Positions 1-10,161 of a DNA stretch of 64,000 nt are shown one piece after another. A model generated the notes under the pieces. It was not told the origin of the DNA. It saw only the letters and a list, made by a program, of their open reading frames with translations, and did not search any database. Positions within the stretch are counted from its first letter, which is position 1. Every line of letters begins with the position of its first letter. The DNA comes from Streptomyces aureocirculatus (GTDB taxonomy: Bacteria; Actinomycetota; Actinomycetes; Streptomycetales; Streptomycetaceae), in contig NZ_JOAP01000007.1 of NCBI RefSeq assembly GCF_000720475.1, forward strand, positions 124,001-188,000. The letters are read 5' to 3'. Both the position numbers and the translations under genes were made by a program.

Positions 1-1140
1 CGACACGGTCGCCGGATGCGCGCCGGACGCGTCGACCGTGCACGGCACCTCGATCACGGCGTCCGTGTCGAGCTGGGGCAGGGTGGTGCGGTTGCGGACG
101 TTGAGGATCAGCAGGGCGCGCTCGTCGCGGGCGATGGCGCGCATCAGGGCGAGGGCGACCTGCTCGTAGCCGCCGGACTCCATGTCCTCGGCGGCCCGCT
201 CCCCCGCACCCGCGGCTTCCCTGCTGTGCGCCATGTACGTGGCCTCGCGCTCGGCGCGCGTCGCGTCCCAGGCCGCGAACGCGGCGGTCCGCGGGTTCCG
301 CATCCGGGTGTAGAAGCGGGCCTGCTGGTCGTGCAGGAACGCGCCGCGGGTCCGCTCGGCCTGCCGGTAGGCCCGTACCGCCTCGCGGTTGAAGTAATAA
401 TAGTGCAGATATTCGTTGGGGATCGCGCCGAGGGACTGCAGCCAGTCCGCACCGAAGAGCTTGCCCTCCTCGAAGGATTCCAGGAGGTCGCGGTCGGCCA
501 GGAGGCGCGGCAGCAGGTCCTCGCCGTCGACCTGGAGTCCGCTCAGCCAGCCCAGGTGGTTCAGGCCCACATAGTCGAGCCACGCCCGGCGCGGCTCCGC
601 GCCGAGCAGCCGTGCGACACGGCGGCCGAGGCCCACGGGCGAGTCGCAGATGCCGATGACGCGGTCCCCCAGATGGCGGGACATCGCCTCGGTCACCAGG
701 CCCGCCGGGTTGGTGAAGTTGATGACCCACGCGTCGGGCGCGAGCCGGGCGACGCGGCGGGCGATGTCGACGGCGGCGGGCACCGTCCGCAGCCCGTACG
801 CGATGCCGCCCGCGCCGACGGTCTCCTGCCCGAGCACCCCTTCGGCGAGGGCGACGCGTTCGTCGGCGGCCCGTCCTTCCAGGCCACCGACGCGGATCGC
901 GGAGAACACGAAGTCGGCGCCGCGCAGCGCCTCGTCGAGGTCGGCGGTGACGCGTACGCCGGGCGCGTCCGGCACCTGGGCGGCCTGCTCGGCGAGCACC
1001 CGCGCGATGGCGTCCGCCCGGTCGGCGTCCACGTCGTGCAGGACGACCTCGGTGACCCTGCCTTCGGCACGGTCGCCGAGCAGGGCCCGGTACACCAGCG
1101 GCACCCGGAAGCCGCCGCCACCCAGAATGACCAGCCTCAC
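1..1140 (-). CDS. Glycoside hydrolase family 4 (6-phospho-beta-glucosidase-like), 3' end outside window
   Basis: GTG start at 1140; the frame runs open to the left edge, so the C-terminus is missing. The protein opens with a Rossmann NAD-binding segment (RLVILGGGGFRVPLVYRALL) and continues with GH4 hallmarks: SAIRVGGLEGRAADERVAL, GQETVGAGGIAYGLRT, NFTNPAGLVTEAM and GICDSPVGLGRR, the last carrying the family's metal-binding Cys region. GH4 enzymes use NAD and a divalent metal for an oxidation-elimination mechanism on phosphorylated or free glycosides; the substrate cannot be told from sequence. It follows the carnitine genes on the same strand after about 46 bp but is metabolically unrelated, so co-transcription is possible without shared function. 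Confidence 0.88.
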   Translation of the reverse strand, partial: MRLVILGGGGFRVPLVYRALLGDRAEGRVTEVVLHDVDADRADAIARVLAEQAAQVPDAPGVRVTADLDEALRGADFVFSAIRVGGLEGRAADERVALAEGVLGQETVGAGGIAYGLRTVPAAVDIARRVARLAPDAWVINFTNPAGLVTEAMSRHLGDRVIGICDSPVGLGRRVARLLGAEPRRAWLDYVGLNHLGWLSGLQVDGEDLLPRLLADRDLLESFEEGKLFGADWLQSLGAIPNEYLHYYYFNREAVRAYRQAERTRGAFLHDQQARFYTRMRNPRTAAFAAWDATRAEREATYMAHSREAAGAGERAAEDMESGGYEQVALALMRAIARDERALLILNVRNRTTLPQLDTDAVIEVPCTVDASGAHPATVS

Positions 1141-1186
1141 GTCTGAACCACCTCGTCCGCCGTCGTCGTGTGCTTCACCCGTCAAC

Positions 1187-1693
1187 CTATCCGGCGGCGC
1201 CGCCCACCGGTGCGACGGCCCGGCCCGCCCACTCCGGCGCCGGTTCCACGAACTCGGCGAGGCGCTCGCGGACCGTGTCGGGGAACGGCACCGCACGCCC
1301 CAGTTCCTGGTCGACGTGCAGCGCGAGCAGCTCGGTCGTCGCCACGGGCACGGTGTCCCTTGCCGGTTCGGCCGCGGCGCCGTCGACCACGTACATCTCA
1401 TGGGCGAAGTGCGCCTTCTTGCCGTGCACGCCGAGCACGCGGGTGCGCACGGCGAGGTGCGCGCCCTCGGTGACGTCCCGCAGATAGCGCAGATGTCCCT
1501 CGACGGTGTAGAGGGAACAGCCGGTGGCCTCGCGGTACGCGGCGTGCAGACCGGTGGCGTCCATCATGGCGTCCGTGGCCAGGCCGAAGGCCAGCGAGTA
1601 GTAGCCCTCGCTCATGTGGCCGTTGTAGTCGATCCACTCGGCCGGTACGACCTGCCGGTGCAGCGGAAGCCGTCGGGCGATCTCCCTGGTCAC
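1187..1693 (-). CDS. Hotdog-fold acyl-CoA thioesterase (betainyl-CoA thioesterase candidate)
   Basis: 168 aa hotdog protein. The 4HBT-type motif begins EWIDYNGHM at residues 19-27, with Asp22 near the expected catalytic position, and HLRYLRDV lies further on. Its start overlaps the 3' end of the carnitine dehydrogenase gene by 4 nt (ATGA), so the two are translationally coupled. In bacterial L-carnitine catabolism a thioesterase releases glycine betaine from betainyl-CoA, the product of the BKACE cleavage; the order dehydrogenase, BKACE and thioesterase makes that assignment likely here. The fold is clear from sequence; the substrate is inferred from neighbours. Confidence 0.82.
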   Translation of the reverse strand: MTREIARRLPLHRQVVPAEWIDYNGHMSEGYYSLAFGLATDAMMDATGLHAAYREATGCSLYTVEGHLRYLRDVTEGAHLAVRTRVLGVHGKKAHFAHEMYVVDGAAAEPARDTVPVATTELLALHVDQELGRAVPFPDTVRERLAEFVEPAPEWAGRAVAPVGGAAG

Positions 1694-2691
1694 TCCGTTC
1701 CCCTCTCGTTGGCGTTGGCGTTGGTGGTGGCGGCGGCGGGCGCCTGGCGCGGCAGTCGGCCGGTCGCGCGCAGGACGTCGATGACGCCCTGGTCGCGCTC
1801 GGCGACGAGGTCGGCGATGGTGCGCCCGTCGGCGGCCTCCTCGCAGCCGCCGACCACCGCGTCGTACAGCTTCTTGTCAAGCTCGGGGGCTTCCAGGCGC
1901 GTCCACGGCGACTTCAGGGACGGCCCGAAGTGGTCGAGCATGTGCGCCATGCCGCCCTCGCCGCCTGCCAGCGCGAAGGTGAGCATGGGGCCCATGAACG
2001 CCCAGCGCAGGCCGGGTCCTTCGGTGATGGAGGCGTCGATCTCCCGCACGGTGGCCTCACCGTTGGCGACCATGTGCAGCGCCTCGCGCCACAGGGCCTC
2101 CTGGAGGCGGTTGGCGATGAAGCCGGGCACCTCGCTCTTCATGGTGATCACGGACTTGCCCGCGATCTCGTAGAAGCGGGACGCCCAGGCGACGGCGTCG
2201 GCGTCGGTCCGCTCACCGCCGACGACCTCGACGAGCGGGATCAGGTACGGCGGGTTGAAGGGGTGCCCGACGACCAGGCGTCCCGGGGTCGCCGCCCCGG
2301 TCTGCATGTCGGTCATCGGATAGCCCGAGGTGGACGAGGCGATGACGACACCGGCGGGCGCGGCCGCGTCCAGGCGCGTCAGGAGGTCGCGCTTGAGCTC
2401 CAGTTTCTCGGGGGCGCTCTCCTGCACGAACTGGGCGTCGGCGACGGCTTCTGCGAGCGTCGCGGCGACGGTGAGCCGCTCCCGCGAGGCGCCCTCGGCG
2501 AGGCCGATCCTGGTGAGCGCGGGCCAGGCGGCGTCGACGAGCCGCCGCAGTTGCTGCTCGGCTTCGGGCGCCGGGTCCCAGGCGGTGACGTCATAGCCAC
2601 GCGCCAGAAAGTGCGCGACCCAGCCGCCACCGATCACGCCTGCGCCGACGCAGGCGACGCGACGGACTTCTTCGGGTGGGGTAGTGGTCAT
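1690..2691 (-). CDS. lcdH: L-carnitine 3-dehydrogenase (3-hydroxyacyl-CoA dehydrogenase family)
   Basis: 333 aa from the ATG at 2691, chosen because an AAAGGAA ribosome site lies about 8 nt upstream; an in-frame ATG at 2718 would add nine residues and cut into that site. N-terminal Rossmann fold (VACVGAGVIGGGWVAHFLARG), then the 3-hydroxyacyl-CoA dehydrogenase signature ESAPEKLELKRDL, ASSTSGYPMTDMQ, VGHPFNPPYLIPLVEVV and the C-terminal helical segment EVPGFIANRLQEALWREA. Bacterial carnitine dehydrogenases belong to this family and oxidise L-carnitine to 3-dehydrocarnitine with NAD. The BKACE and thioesterase neighbours support that role over a generic hydroxyacyl-CoA dehydrogenase. Cytosolic, no signal peptide. 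Confidence 0.82.
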   Translation of the reverse strand: MTTTPPEEVRRVACVGAGVIGGGWVAHFLARGYDVTAWDPAPEAEQQLRRLVDAAWPALTRIGLAEGASRERLTVAATLAEAVADAQFVQESAPEKLELKRDLLTRLDAAAPAGVVIASSTSGYPMTDMQTGAATPGRLVVGHPFNPPYLIPLVEVVGGERTDADAVAWASRFYEIAGKSVITMKSEVPGFIANRLQEALWREALHMVANGEATVREIDASITEGPGLRWAFMGPMLTFALAGGEGGMAHMLDHFGPSLKSPWTRLEAPELDKKLYDAVVGGCEEAADGRTIADLVAERDQGVIDVLRATGRLPRQAPAAATTNANANERGTE

Positions 2692-2734
2692 GAGGGGGGT
2701 TCCTTTCGAACGCGGCACGGGTCAGCGCCCTGAA

Positions 2735-2822
2735 GGTGCTCGGGGGGGGTGCGCCCCGAAGGGGCGCGGGGAACTGCGCGACCAGCCACATACGGCCCGC
2801 AGGCAAAAACCCGCGCGAAGCC
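2735..2822. repeat. Streptomyces-type intergenic repeat
   Basis: The stretch between the BKACE and carnitine dehydrogenase genes holds a GC-rich palindrome (GCGCCCCGAAGGGGCGCG core near 2750-2767) followed by GGGAACTGCGCGACCAGCCA. I recognise this combination as a sequence repeated between genes in many Streptomyces genomes. It may form a transcript hairpin inside the operon. No coding potential beyond shadow frames. Confidence 0.6.
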
Positions 2823-3716
2823 CTACGGACGGGGCTTGAGGCCGAGCTTCGACCGGGCCTCGTCGGGCGAAGCCACCCGCGAGCCAAGACTTTCCACAAT
2901 CAGGACAGCACGCTCAACGAGTTGGGCGTTGGTCGCCTGATTGCCCCTACCGAGGTACAGGTTGTCCTCAAGGCCCACCCGGACCTGCCCCCCGAGCAGC
3001 ACGGACTGCGCCACCCACGGCATCTGCATCCGCCCCAGCGCGAAGCTGGCCCACTGCGCGCCTTCGGGCAGCATGTTGACCATGGACTGGAGCACACCCG
3101 GGTCGGCGGGGGCACCCCACGGAACGCCCATGCAGAGCTGGAAGACGGTGGGGTCGTCCAGCAGGCCCTCGGCCAGAAGCTGCTTGGCGAACCAGAGCTG
3201 ACCGGTGTCGAAGATCTCCAGCTCGGGCCGTACGCCGAGTTCCTGGATGCGCCTGGCGCCCTGGCGGAGCATGTCGGGCGTGGAGACGTAGAGGTTGGAG
3301 CCGTCGCCGAAGTTGAGGGAGCCGCAGTCCAGGGTGCAGATGTCGGGGAGCAGGTCCTCGACGTGCGGGAGGCGGTCGAGGCCACCGACGAGGTCGGTGC
3401 CCGGCAGATGGGTGAGGGGCTCGTCCGGGTCGATGACGAGGTCGCCGCCCATGCCCGCCGTCAGGTTGATGACGACGTCGGTGCCGGTCTCCCTGACGCG
3501 CTCGACGACCTCGCGGTACAGGCGCGGGTCGCGGGAGGGGGCGCCGGTCTCGGGATCGCGGACGTGGATGTGCACGACGGCGGCCCCGGCCTCGGCGGCC
3601 TCCACCGCGTTCCGGGCTATCTGCTCGGGGGTGACGGGGACGTGCGGGCTCTTGCGGACGGTGTCGCCGGCGCCGGTGAGGGCGCAGGTGATGATGACGT
3701 TGTCGTTCACGGGCAT
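2823..3716 (-). CDS. BKACE-family beta-keto acid cleavage enzyme (3-dehydrocarnitine cleavage)
   Basis: 297 aa, the usual length for the BKACE (DUF849) family. N-terminal [13 protein letters not shown] is followed by [15 protein letters not shown], whose His49 and His51 are Zn ligands; further family motifs are [23 protein letters not shown] and [17 protein letters not shown] with the C-terminal Glu-Asp. BKACE enzymes condense a beta-keto acid with acetyl-CoA and cleave it to acetoacetate and a new CoA ester; with 3-dehydrocarnitine the products are acetoacetate and betainyl-CoA. Placement next to a carnitine dehydrogenase and a thioesterase points to that substrate. It is the second gene of the operon, 72 bp after the regulator. 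Confidence 0.87.
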   Translation of the reverse strand: MPVNDNVIITCALTGAGDTVRKSPHVPVTPEQIARNAVEAAEAGAAVVHIHVRDPETGAPSRDPRLYREVVERVRETGTDVVINLTAGMGGDLVIDPDEPLTHLPGTDLVGGLDRLPHVEDLLPDICTLDCGSLNFGDGSNLYVSTPDMLRQGARRIQELGVRPELEIFDTGQLWFAKQLLAEGLLDDPTVFQLCMGVPWGAPADPGVLQSMVNMLPEGAQWASFALGRMQMPWVAQSVLLGGQVRVGLEDNLYLGRGNQATNAQLVERAVLIVESLGSRVASPDEARSKLGLKPRP

Positions 3717-3788
3717 GCGGGACTCCCTTGCGGGTGCTGGGGGTTGGGGGGCGCGTTCGAGGGTGTGCGGCGCACGGACGTAACCGGT

Positions 3789-4658
3789 TCAGTGGGCGGT
3801 GAGCGCGGTGTCCACGTGGGCGAGCAGGGCCGCGTACATGTCGTCGGGGCTCGTGCCGGGTCCTTCGGGGGCGACGCCGGCCAGGACCTGGGTGGCCAGG
3901 CCGTCGATCAGGGCGGTCAGGTGCAGGGCGGCGGCGTCGGGGTCGACGGGCCTGAAGACGCGCTGCTCGACGCCGCGCCGCACGACGTCGGCGACGGTGG
4001 CGCGCCACTGCCGGTAGTACTCGGTGTGCAGCAGGCCCACCGTGGTGGAGCGGGCCGCCTCCGCCCACAGGTCGAGCCAGACGCTCCACTGCTCGCGCCG
4101 GCGTGCGGTGCGCGGGGTCTGGAGCTCGATGAGCTGGCGCAGCTCGTCTGCGGCGTCGGCCGCGTCGGCGAGGGACGCGGCCCTGCGCGCGGTGTCCTCG
4201 TCCATGCACCAGCGCACGGCCGCCTCCAGGAGGTCGTCGCGGCCGGGGAAGTGGTAGTGGATGGCGGCCGTGCTCGTCTCGCAGGCCTGGGCGATGTCCT
4301 GGACGCGGACGGCGTGGAAGCCGTGCGCAGCGATGAGGCGGACCGTCTCGCGGATGATCTGGAGCGGGCGGCCCTCGGGCGGGGCCGCGGCGCGCCGTCC
4401 GCGTGCCGCGCCGGAGCGGGCGGGCACGGGCTCCGCACCGCCGCGCGTGCCGAGCAGCCAGGCGGCGTCGACGTCGGCGGTGTCCGCGATACGGGCCAGC
4501 TCCGCGGCGGTGAAACGCCGGGTGCCGCCGAGCGAACGGGAGAGTTTCGAGGGGTCCATGACGATCCGGCGGGCGAACTCCCGCTGGGTCACACCCGCCG
4601 CGGCGATGACTTCCCGCACCCGGGCGGGCACGTCAGGGTCTTGCTCCATGCCGACCAC
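3789..4658 (-). CDS. Hybrid XRE-TetR transcriptional regulator
   Basis: 289 aa from the GTG at 4658; an ATG at 4649 (MEQDPDV) is equally possible, as neither has a strong ribosome site. Residues about 12-68 form an XRE/Cro helix-turn-helix (VTQREFARRIVMDPSKLSRS). A linker follows, then residues about 100-148 form a second, TetR-type helix-turn-helix ending in HYHFPGRDDLLEAAV, and a TetR-like ligand-binding domain runs to the end. Two DNA-binding domains in one chain are unusual. As the first gene of the carnitine operon it is probably its local regulator, binding in the 4659-5030 spacer. Whether carnitine, dehydrocarnitine or a CoA ester is the effector is unknown. Confidence 0.85.
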   Translation of the reverse strand: MVGMEQDPDVPARVREVIAAAGVTQREFARRIVMDPSKLSRSLGGTRRFTAAELARIADTADVDAAWLLGTRGGAEPVPARSGAARGRRAAAPPEGRPLQIIRETVRLIAAHGFHAVRVQDIAQACETSTAAIHYHFPGRDDLLEAAVRWCMDEDTARRAASLADAADAADELRQLIELQTPRTARRREQWSVWLDLWAEAARSTTVGLLHTEYYRQWRATVADVVRRGVEQRVFRPVDPDAAALHLTALIDGLATQVLAGVAPEGPGTSPDDMYAALLAHVDTALTAH

Positions 4659-4774
4659 CGTACCCCCGCATTGAGATCAGCACAACGCAAGCGTCAGCAG
4701 CCACACCGTCACATCCTTCAATATTCCCTGCGATCAAGGCGAACAAGACTCCTCACGAGCGATTTCGCATTGCC

Positions 4775-4812
4775 GTTGCGATGCTGACTGACGCATCAGC
4801 AAGCATCGCAAC
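4775..4812. promoter_or_regulatory. 38-bp two-tier palindrome in the regulator/geoA spacer
   Basis: Outer arms GTTGCGATGCT (4775-4785) and AGCATCGCAAC (4802-4812) are perfect 11-bp reverse complements; nested inside are CTGA (4788-4791) and TCAG (4796-4799). Related words (ATCAGCA, CGCAA, GTCAGCA) recur at about 4676-4697, closer to the regulator start. The element lies in the 381-bp divergent spacer between the XRE-TetR regulator and geosmin synthase, which otherwise shows no gene or recognisable promoter. Operator for the hybrid regulator is the simplest reading; a transcript hairpin is the alternative. Confidence 0.5.
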
Positions 4813-4901
4813 ACCGGTCCTGCCGCAACAGGCACCGCAGGGGGGTGCACCGGATCGCGTCCGCAACGCCACGCAGCCCCCCGCTCCGTACACGTGTATG
4901 A

Positions 4902-7244
<2,343 letters not shown>

Positions 7245-7257
7245 TCCGAGCCCGGCC

Positions 7258-8880
7258 TCAGTGGTGTCCCTCCCCGCTGTGGATGCTCCGGTACTCCTCG
7301 GCCGTCGCCTTCGGCACCTGGGCACCGGGGCCGTACATCGCGTGCGACAGGCGGGCGCGCAGACGCTCCGACCGCGGCACCTTGCGGGCCACGCCGTTGG
7401 CGTCGACCAGGGGGCCCACGTCGATCGGCTCGTGCTGTTCGTGCGCGGTGAGCCGGAACCGTTCGCCCTGGCTGAGGGGCTCGTGGACCTCGATGTACTC
7501 GCCGTGCGGCAGGCGTTTGATGATGCCGCTCTCCTTGCCGTGCAGCACCTTCTCGCGGTCGCGGCGCTGCAGTCCCAGGCAGATCCGGCGGGTGACGACG
7601 AAGGCGAGCGGCGGCGCGACGAAGAAGGCGACGCGTACGAACCATGTGATCGCGTTGATGGAGAGGTGGAAGTGCGTGGCCCACAGGTCGTTGCCGCCGC
7701 CCACCATCAGCACGCCGTACAGCGTCAGCCAGGCCACGCCGAGGCCCGTGCGCGTGGGCGCGTTGCGCGGCCGGTCGGCGATGTGGTGCTCGCGTCTGTC
7801 CTTGGTGACCCAGGCCTCGATGAACGGATACACCGCGATCGCCGCCATGATCAGCGGGAACAGCATGAAGGGGATGAAAACGCCCAGTTCCAGGGTGTGG
7901 CCCCAGGCGTTGATCTCCCAGCTCGGCATCACCCGGATCAGACCCTCGGAGAAGCCGAGGTACCAGTCGGGCTGGGCGCCGGTGCCCACGAGGTCGGGGC
8001 GGTAGGGGCCGAGCGCCCACACGGGGTTGATGGTGGCGACCGCCCCCATGATCGCGAGGACGCCGAAGACCAGGAAGAAGAAACCGCCCGCCTTGGCGAC
8101 GTAGATCGGCACGAACGGCGCTCCCACGACGTTCTTCTCGGTGCGTCCCGGCCCGGCGAACTGGGTGTGCTTGTGGTAGAAGACCAGGATCAGATGGGCC
8201 ACCACAAGGCCCAGCATGATGCCCGGGAGCAGCAGGACGTGCACGGCGAAGAGTCTCGGGATGATGTCGTGGCCGGGGAACTCGCCGCCGAAGAGGAAGA
8301 AGGACAGATAGGTGCCCACGACCGGGATCGACAGGATGGCACCCTGCGCGAAGCGGATGCCGGTGCCGGACAGCAGGTCGTCGGGGAGCGAGTAGCCGGT
8401 GAGACCGGTGATCAGGCCGAGCATCAACAGGGTCCAGCCGAAAAGCCAGTTGATCTCGCGCGGTTTGCGGAACGCACCCGTGAAGAACACCCGCATCATG
8501 TGCACCAGCATCCCCGCGACGAACACCAGGGCCGCCCAGTGGTGGATCTGCCGGATGAGCAGCCCGCCGCGCACTTCCATGCTGATGTCCACGGTCGACT
8601 CGTAGGCGCGGGTCATCAGGACGCCCTTGAGGGGTTCGTACGTGCCGTTGTACTCGACCTCCATGCCGCTCGGCTCGAAGAACAGGGTGAGCCAGACGCC
8701 GGTGAGGATGAGGATCAGGAAGCTGTAGAGGCAGATCTCGCCGAACATGAAGGACCAGTGGTCCGGGAAGATCTTGCGCATCTGCGTCTTGGCGAGGGTG
8801 TGCACGCCCAGGCGGCTGTCGGCCCAGTCGGCGACGCGTTCACCCTTGCCGGGGCCGGTGTTGCGGGCGTGTTCGCTCAT
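7258..8880 (-). CDS. Orphan cytochrome bc1 cytochrome b subunit (QcrB paralogue)
   Basis: 540 aa, with the length and topology of actinobacterial QcrB. The transmembrane series includes FMFGEICLYSFLILILTGVW, HHWAALVFVAGMLVHMMRVF and LTGYSLPDDLLSGTG. Haem-ligand histidines sit in the HHW and AVHVLLLPG helices, and PEWY-type DWYLGFSEG appears in the quinol-site region. The QcrC and QcrA partners expected in a main bc1 operon are absent on both sides: one neighbour is geosmin synthase, the other a sugar acid dehydratase. That suggests a second, lone copy rather than the housekeeping gene. ATG start at 8880. Whether it replaces QcrB in an alternative supercomplex or is vestigial cannot be told. 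Confidence 0.9.
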   Translation of the reverse strand: MSEHARNTGPGKGERVADWADSRLGVHTLAKTQMRKIFPDHWSFMFGEICLYSFLILILTGVWLTLFFEPSGMEVEYNGTYEPLKGVLMTRAYESTVDISMEVRGGLLIRQIHHWAALVFVAGMLVHMMRVFFTGAFRKPREINWLFGWTLLMLGLITGLTGYSLPDDLLSGTGIRFAQGAILSIPVVGTYLSFFLFGGEFPGHDIIPRLFAVHVLLLPGIMLGLVVAHLILVFYHKHTQFAGPGRTEKNVVGAPFVPIYVAKAGGFFFLVFGVLAIMGAVATINPVWALGPYRPDLVGTGAQPDWYLGFSEGLIRVMPSWEINAWGHTLELGVFIPFMLFPLIMAAIAVYPFIEAWVTKDRREHHIADRPRNAPTRTGLGVAWLTLYGVLMVGGGNDLWATHFHLSINAITWFVRVAFFVAPPLAFVVTRRICLGLQRRDREKVLHGKESGIIKRLPHGEYIEVHEPLSQGERFRLTAHEQHEPIDVGPLVDANGVARKVPRSERLRARLSHAMYGPGAQVPKATAEEYRSIHSGEGHH

Positions 8881-8973
8881 GCGCCTCCCCCCGTTTCCCC
8901 CCGTTGCCCCCTTGGGCGGCTACCAGGGTAGGGGCGACGCGCGCCCGTCAACAGGCCTTGTTCCGGGCGGCTT

Positions 8974-10119
8974 TCACCATTCCGCGAAGGATCCGTCCGG
9001 ATGCCGCCACACCGGGTTGCGCCAGGCGTGTCCGCTCCGGTCGGCGGCCCGTACCGCCGCCTCGTCGACCTCGATGCCGAGCCCCGGCAGCGCGGTGCGG
9101 TGGGCGTGGCCGTCGGTGAAGCGGAACGGCTCGGTGTCGACCACGTACGACAGGAGGTCGCCGCGCTTGTTGTAGTGGATGCCGCGGCTCTGCTCCTGGA
9201 TGAGGAAGTTCGGTGTGACCCAGGCGATCTGGAGGCAGGCGGCGAGCGCGATCGGGCCGAGCGGGCAGTGCGGGGCGAGCAGCGCGCCGTAGGTCTCGGC
9301 GAGCGCGGCGATGCGCTGCACCTCCGTGATCCCGCCTGCGTGCGACAGGTCGGGCTGGGCGACGGCGACGCCCGCGGTGAGGGCGGGCAGGAAGTCGGCG
9401 CGGCTGTAGAGGCGTTCGCCGGTGGCGATGGGGACGGGGCTCGCCGCGACCAGGGCGGGCAGCAGATGGCTCTGGTCGGGCAGCAGCGGCTCCTCCGCGA
9501 ACAGCGGGTGCAGCGGGGCGATTTCGGTGAGGACGCGGCGGGCGCTCGCCGGGGTGAAGCGACCGTGGAAGTCGACGGCCACGTCCCGGTCGGGTCCCAT
9601 GGCCGCACGGGCGACGGCGACGCGGTCGACGACGGCGGCGGTCTCCGCGGGGGTGGTCAGCGGCGAGGTCGCTCCGGCCGCGTTCATCTTCACGGCCGTG
9701 AAGCCCGCTTCGAGCTGCGCGGCGATGTGTTCGGCGAGCACCGCGGGCTCGTCGCCGCCCACCCAGGCGTACACTCGCACCCGATCCCGCACCGGCCCGC
9801 CGAGGAGGGCGTGCACGGGCGCCCCGTACGTCTTGCCCGCGATGTCCCACAGCGCCTGGTCGAGGCCCGCGACGGCGCTGGAGAGCACAGGGCCTCCGCG
9901 GTAGAAGCCGCCCTTGCTGAGCACCTGCCAGTGGTCCTGGACGCGCAGCGGGTCCTGCCCGATCAGATACTCCGCGAGTACGTCGACGGCGGCGCGCACC
10001 ACCTCGGCGCGGCCCTCGACGACGGGCTCGCCCCAGCCGACGACACCGTCGTCGGTCGCCACGCGGCAGAACAGCCAGCGCGGCGGGACGAGGAAGGTCT
10101 CCACCCGGTCGATCTTCAT
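8974..10119 (-). CDS. dgoD: Galactonate dehydratase-type enolase superfamily enzyme
   Basis: 381 aa, mandelate-racemase/muconate-lactonising-type enolase superfamily member of the D-galactonate dehydratase group. N-terminal capping domain (residues about 1-120) includes KGGFYRGGPVLSSAVAGLDQALWDI. The barrel carries AVDFHGRF, FAEEPLLPD and GERLYSR (three acidic Mg2+ ligands) and AQPDLSHAGGI, with the catalytic His in LLAPHCPLGP. D-galactonate would be dehydrated to 2-keto-3-deoxygalactonate. A short-chain dehydrogenase lies directly upstream on the same strand with a 42-bp gap, consistent with an oxidative hexose/hexonate route. No KDGal kinase or aldolase is visible, so the exact sugar acid is uncertain. 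Confidence 0.85.
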   Translation of the reverse strand: MKIDRVETFLVPPRWLFCRVATDDGVVGWGEPVVEGRAEVVRAAVDVLAEYLIGQDPLRVQDHWQVLSKGGFYRGGPVLSSAVAGLDQALWDIAGKTYGAPVHALLGGPVRDRVRVYAWVGGDEPAVLAEHIAAQLEAGFTAVKMNAAGATSPLTTPAETAAVVDRVAVARAAMGPDRDVAVDFHGRFTPASARRVLTEIAPLHPLFAEEPLLPDQSHLLPALVAASPVPIATGERLYSRADFLPALTAGVAVAQPDLSHAGGITEVQRIAALAETYGALLAPHCPLGPIALAACLQIAWVTPNFLIQEQSRGIHYNKRGDLLSYVVDTEPFRFTDGHAHRTALPGLGIEVDEAAVRAADRSGHAWRNPVWRHPDGSFAEW

Positions 10120-10161
10120 GGTCGGTGTCTCCTCACGCTGAGGCCGATGCCCTCTACACGC

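Noticed and set aside
16..1146. 376-codon plus-strand frame
   Set aside because: Shadow of the minus-strand GH4 gene, which has intact NAD and catalytic motifs.
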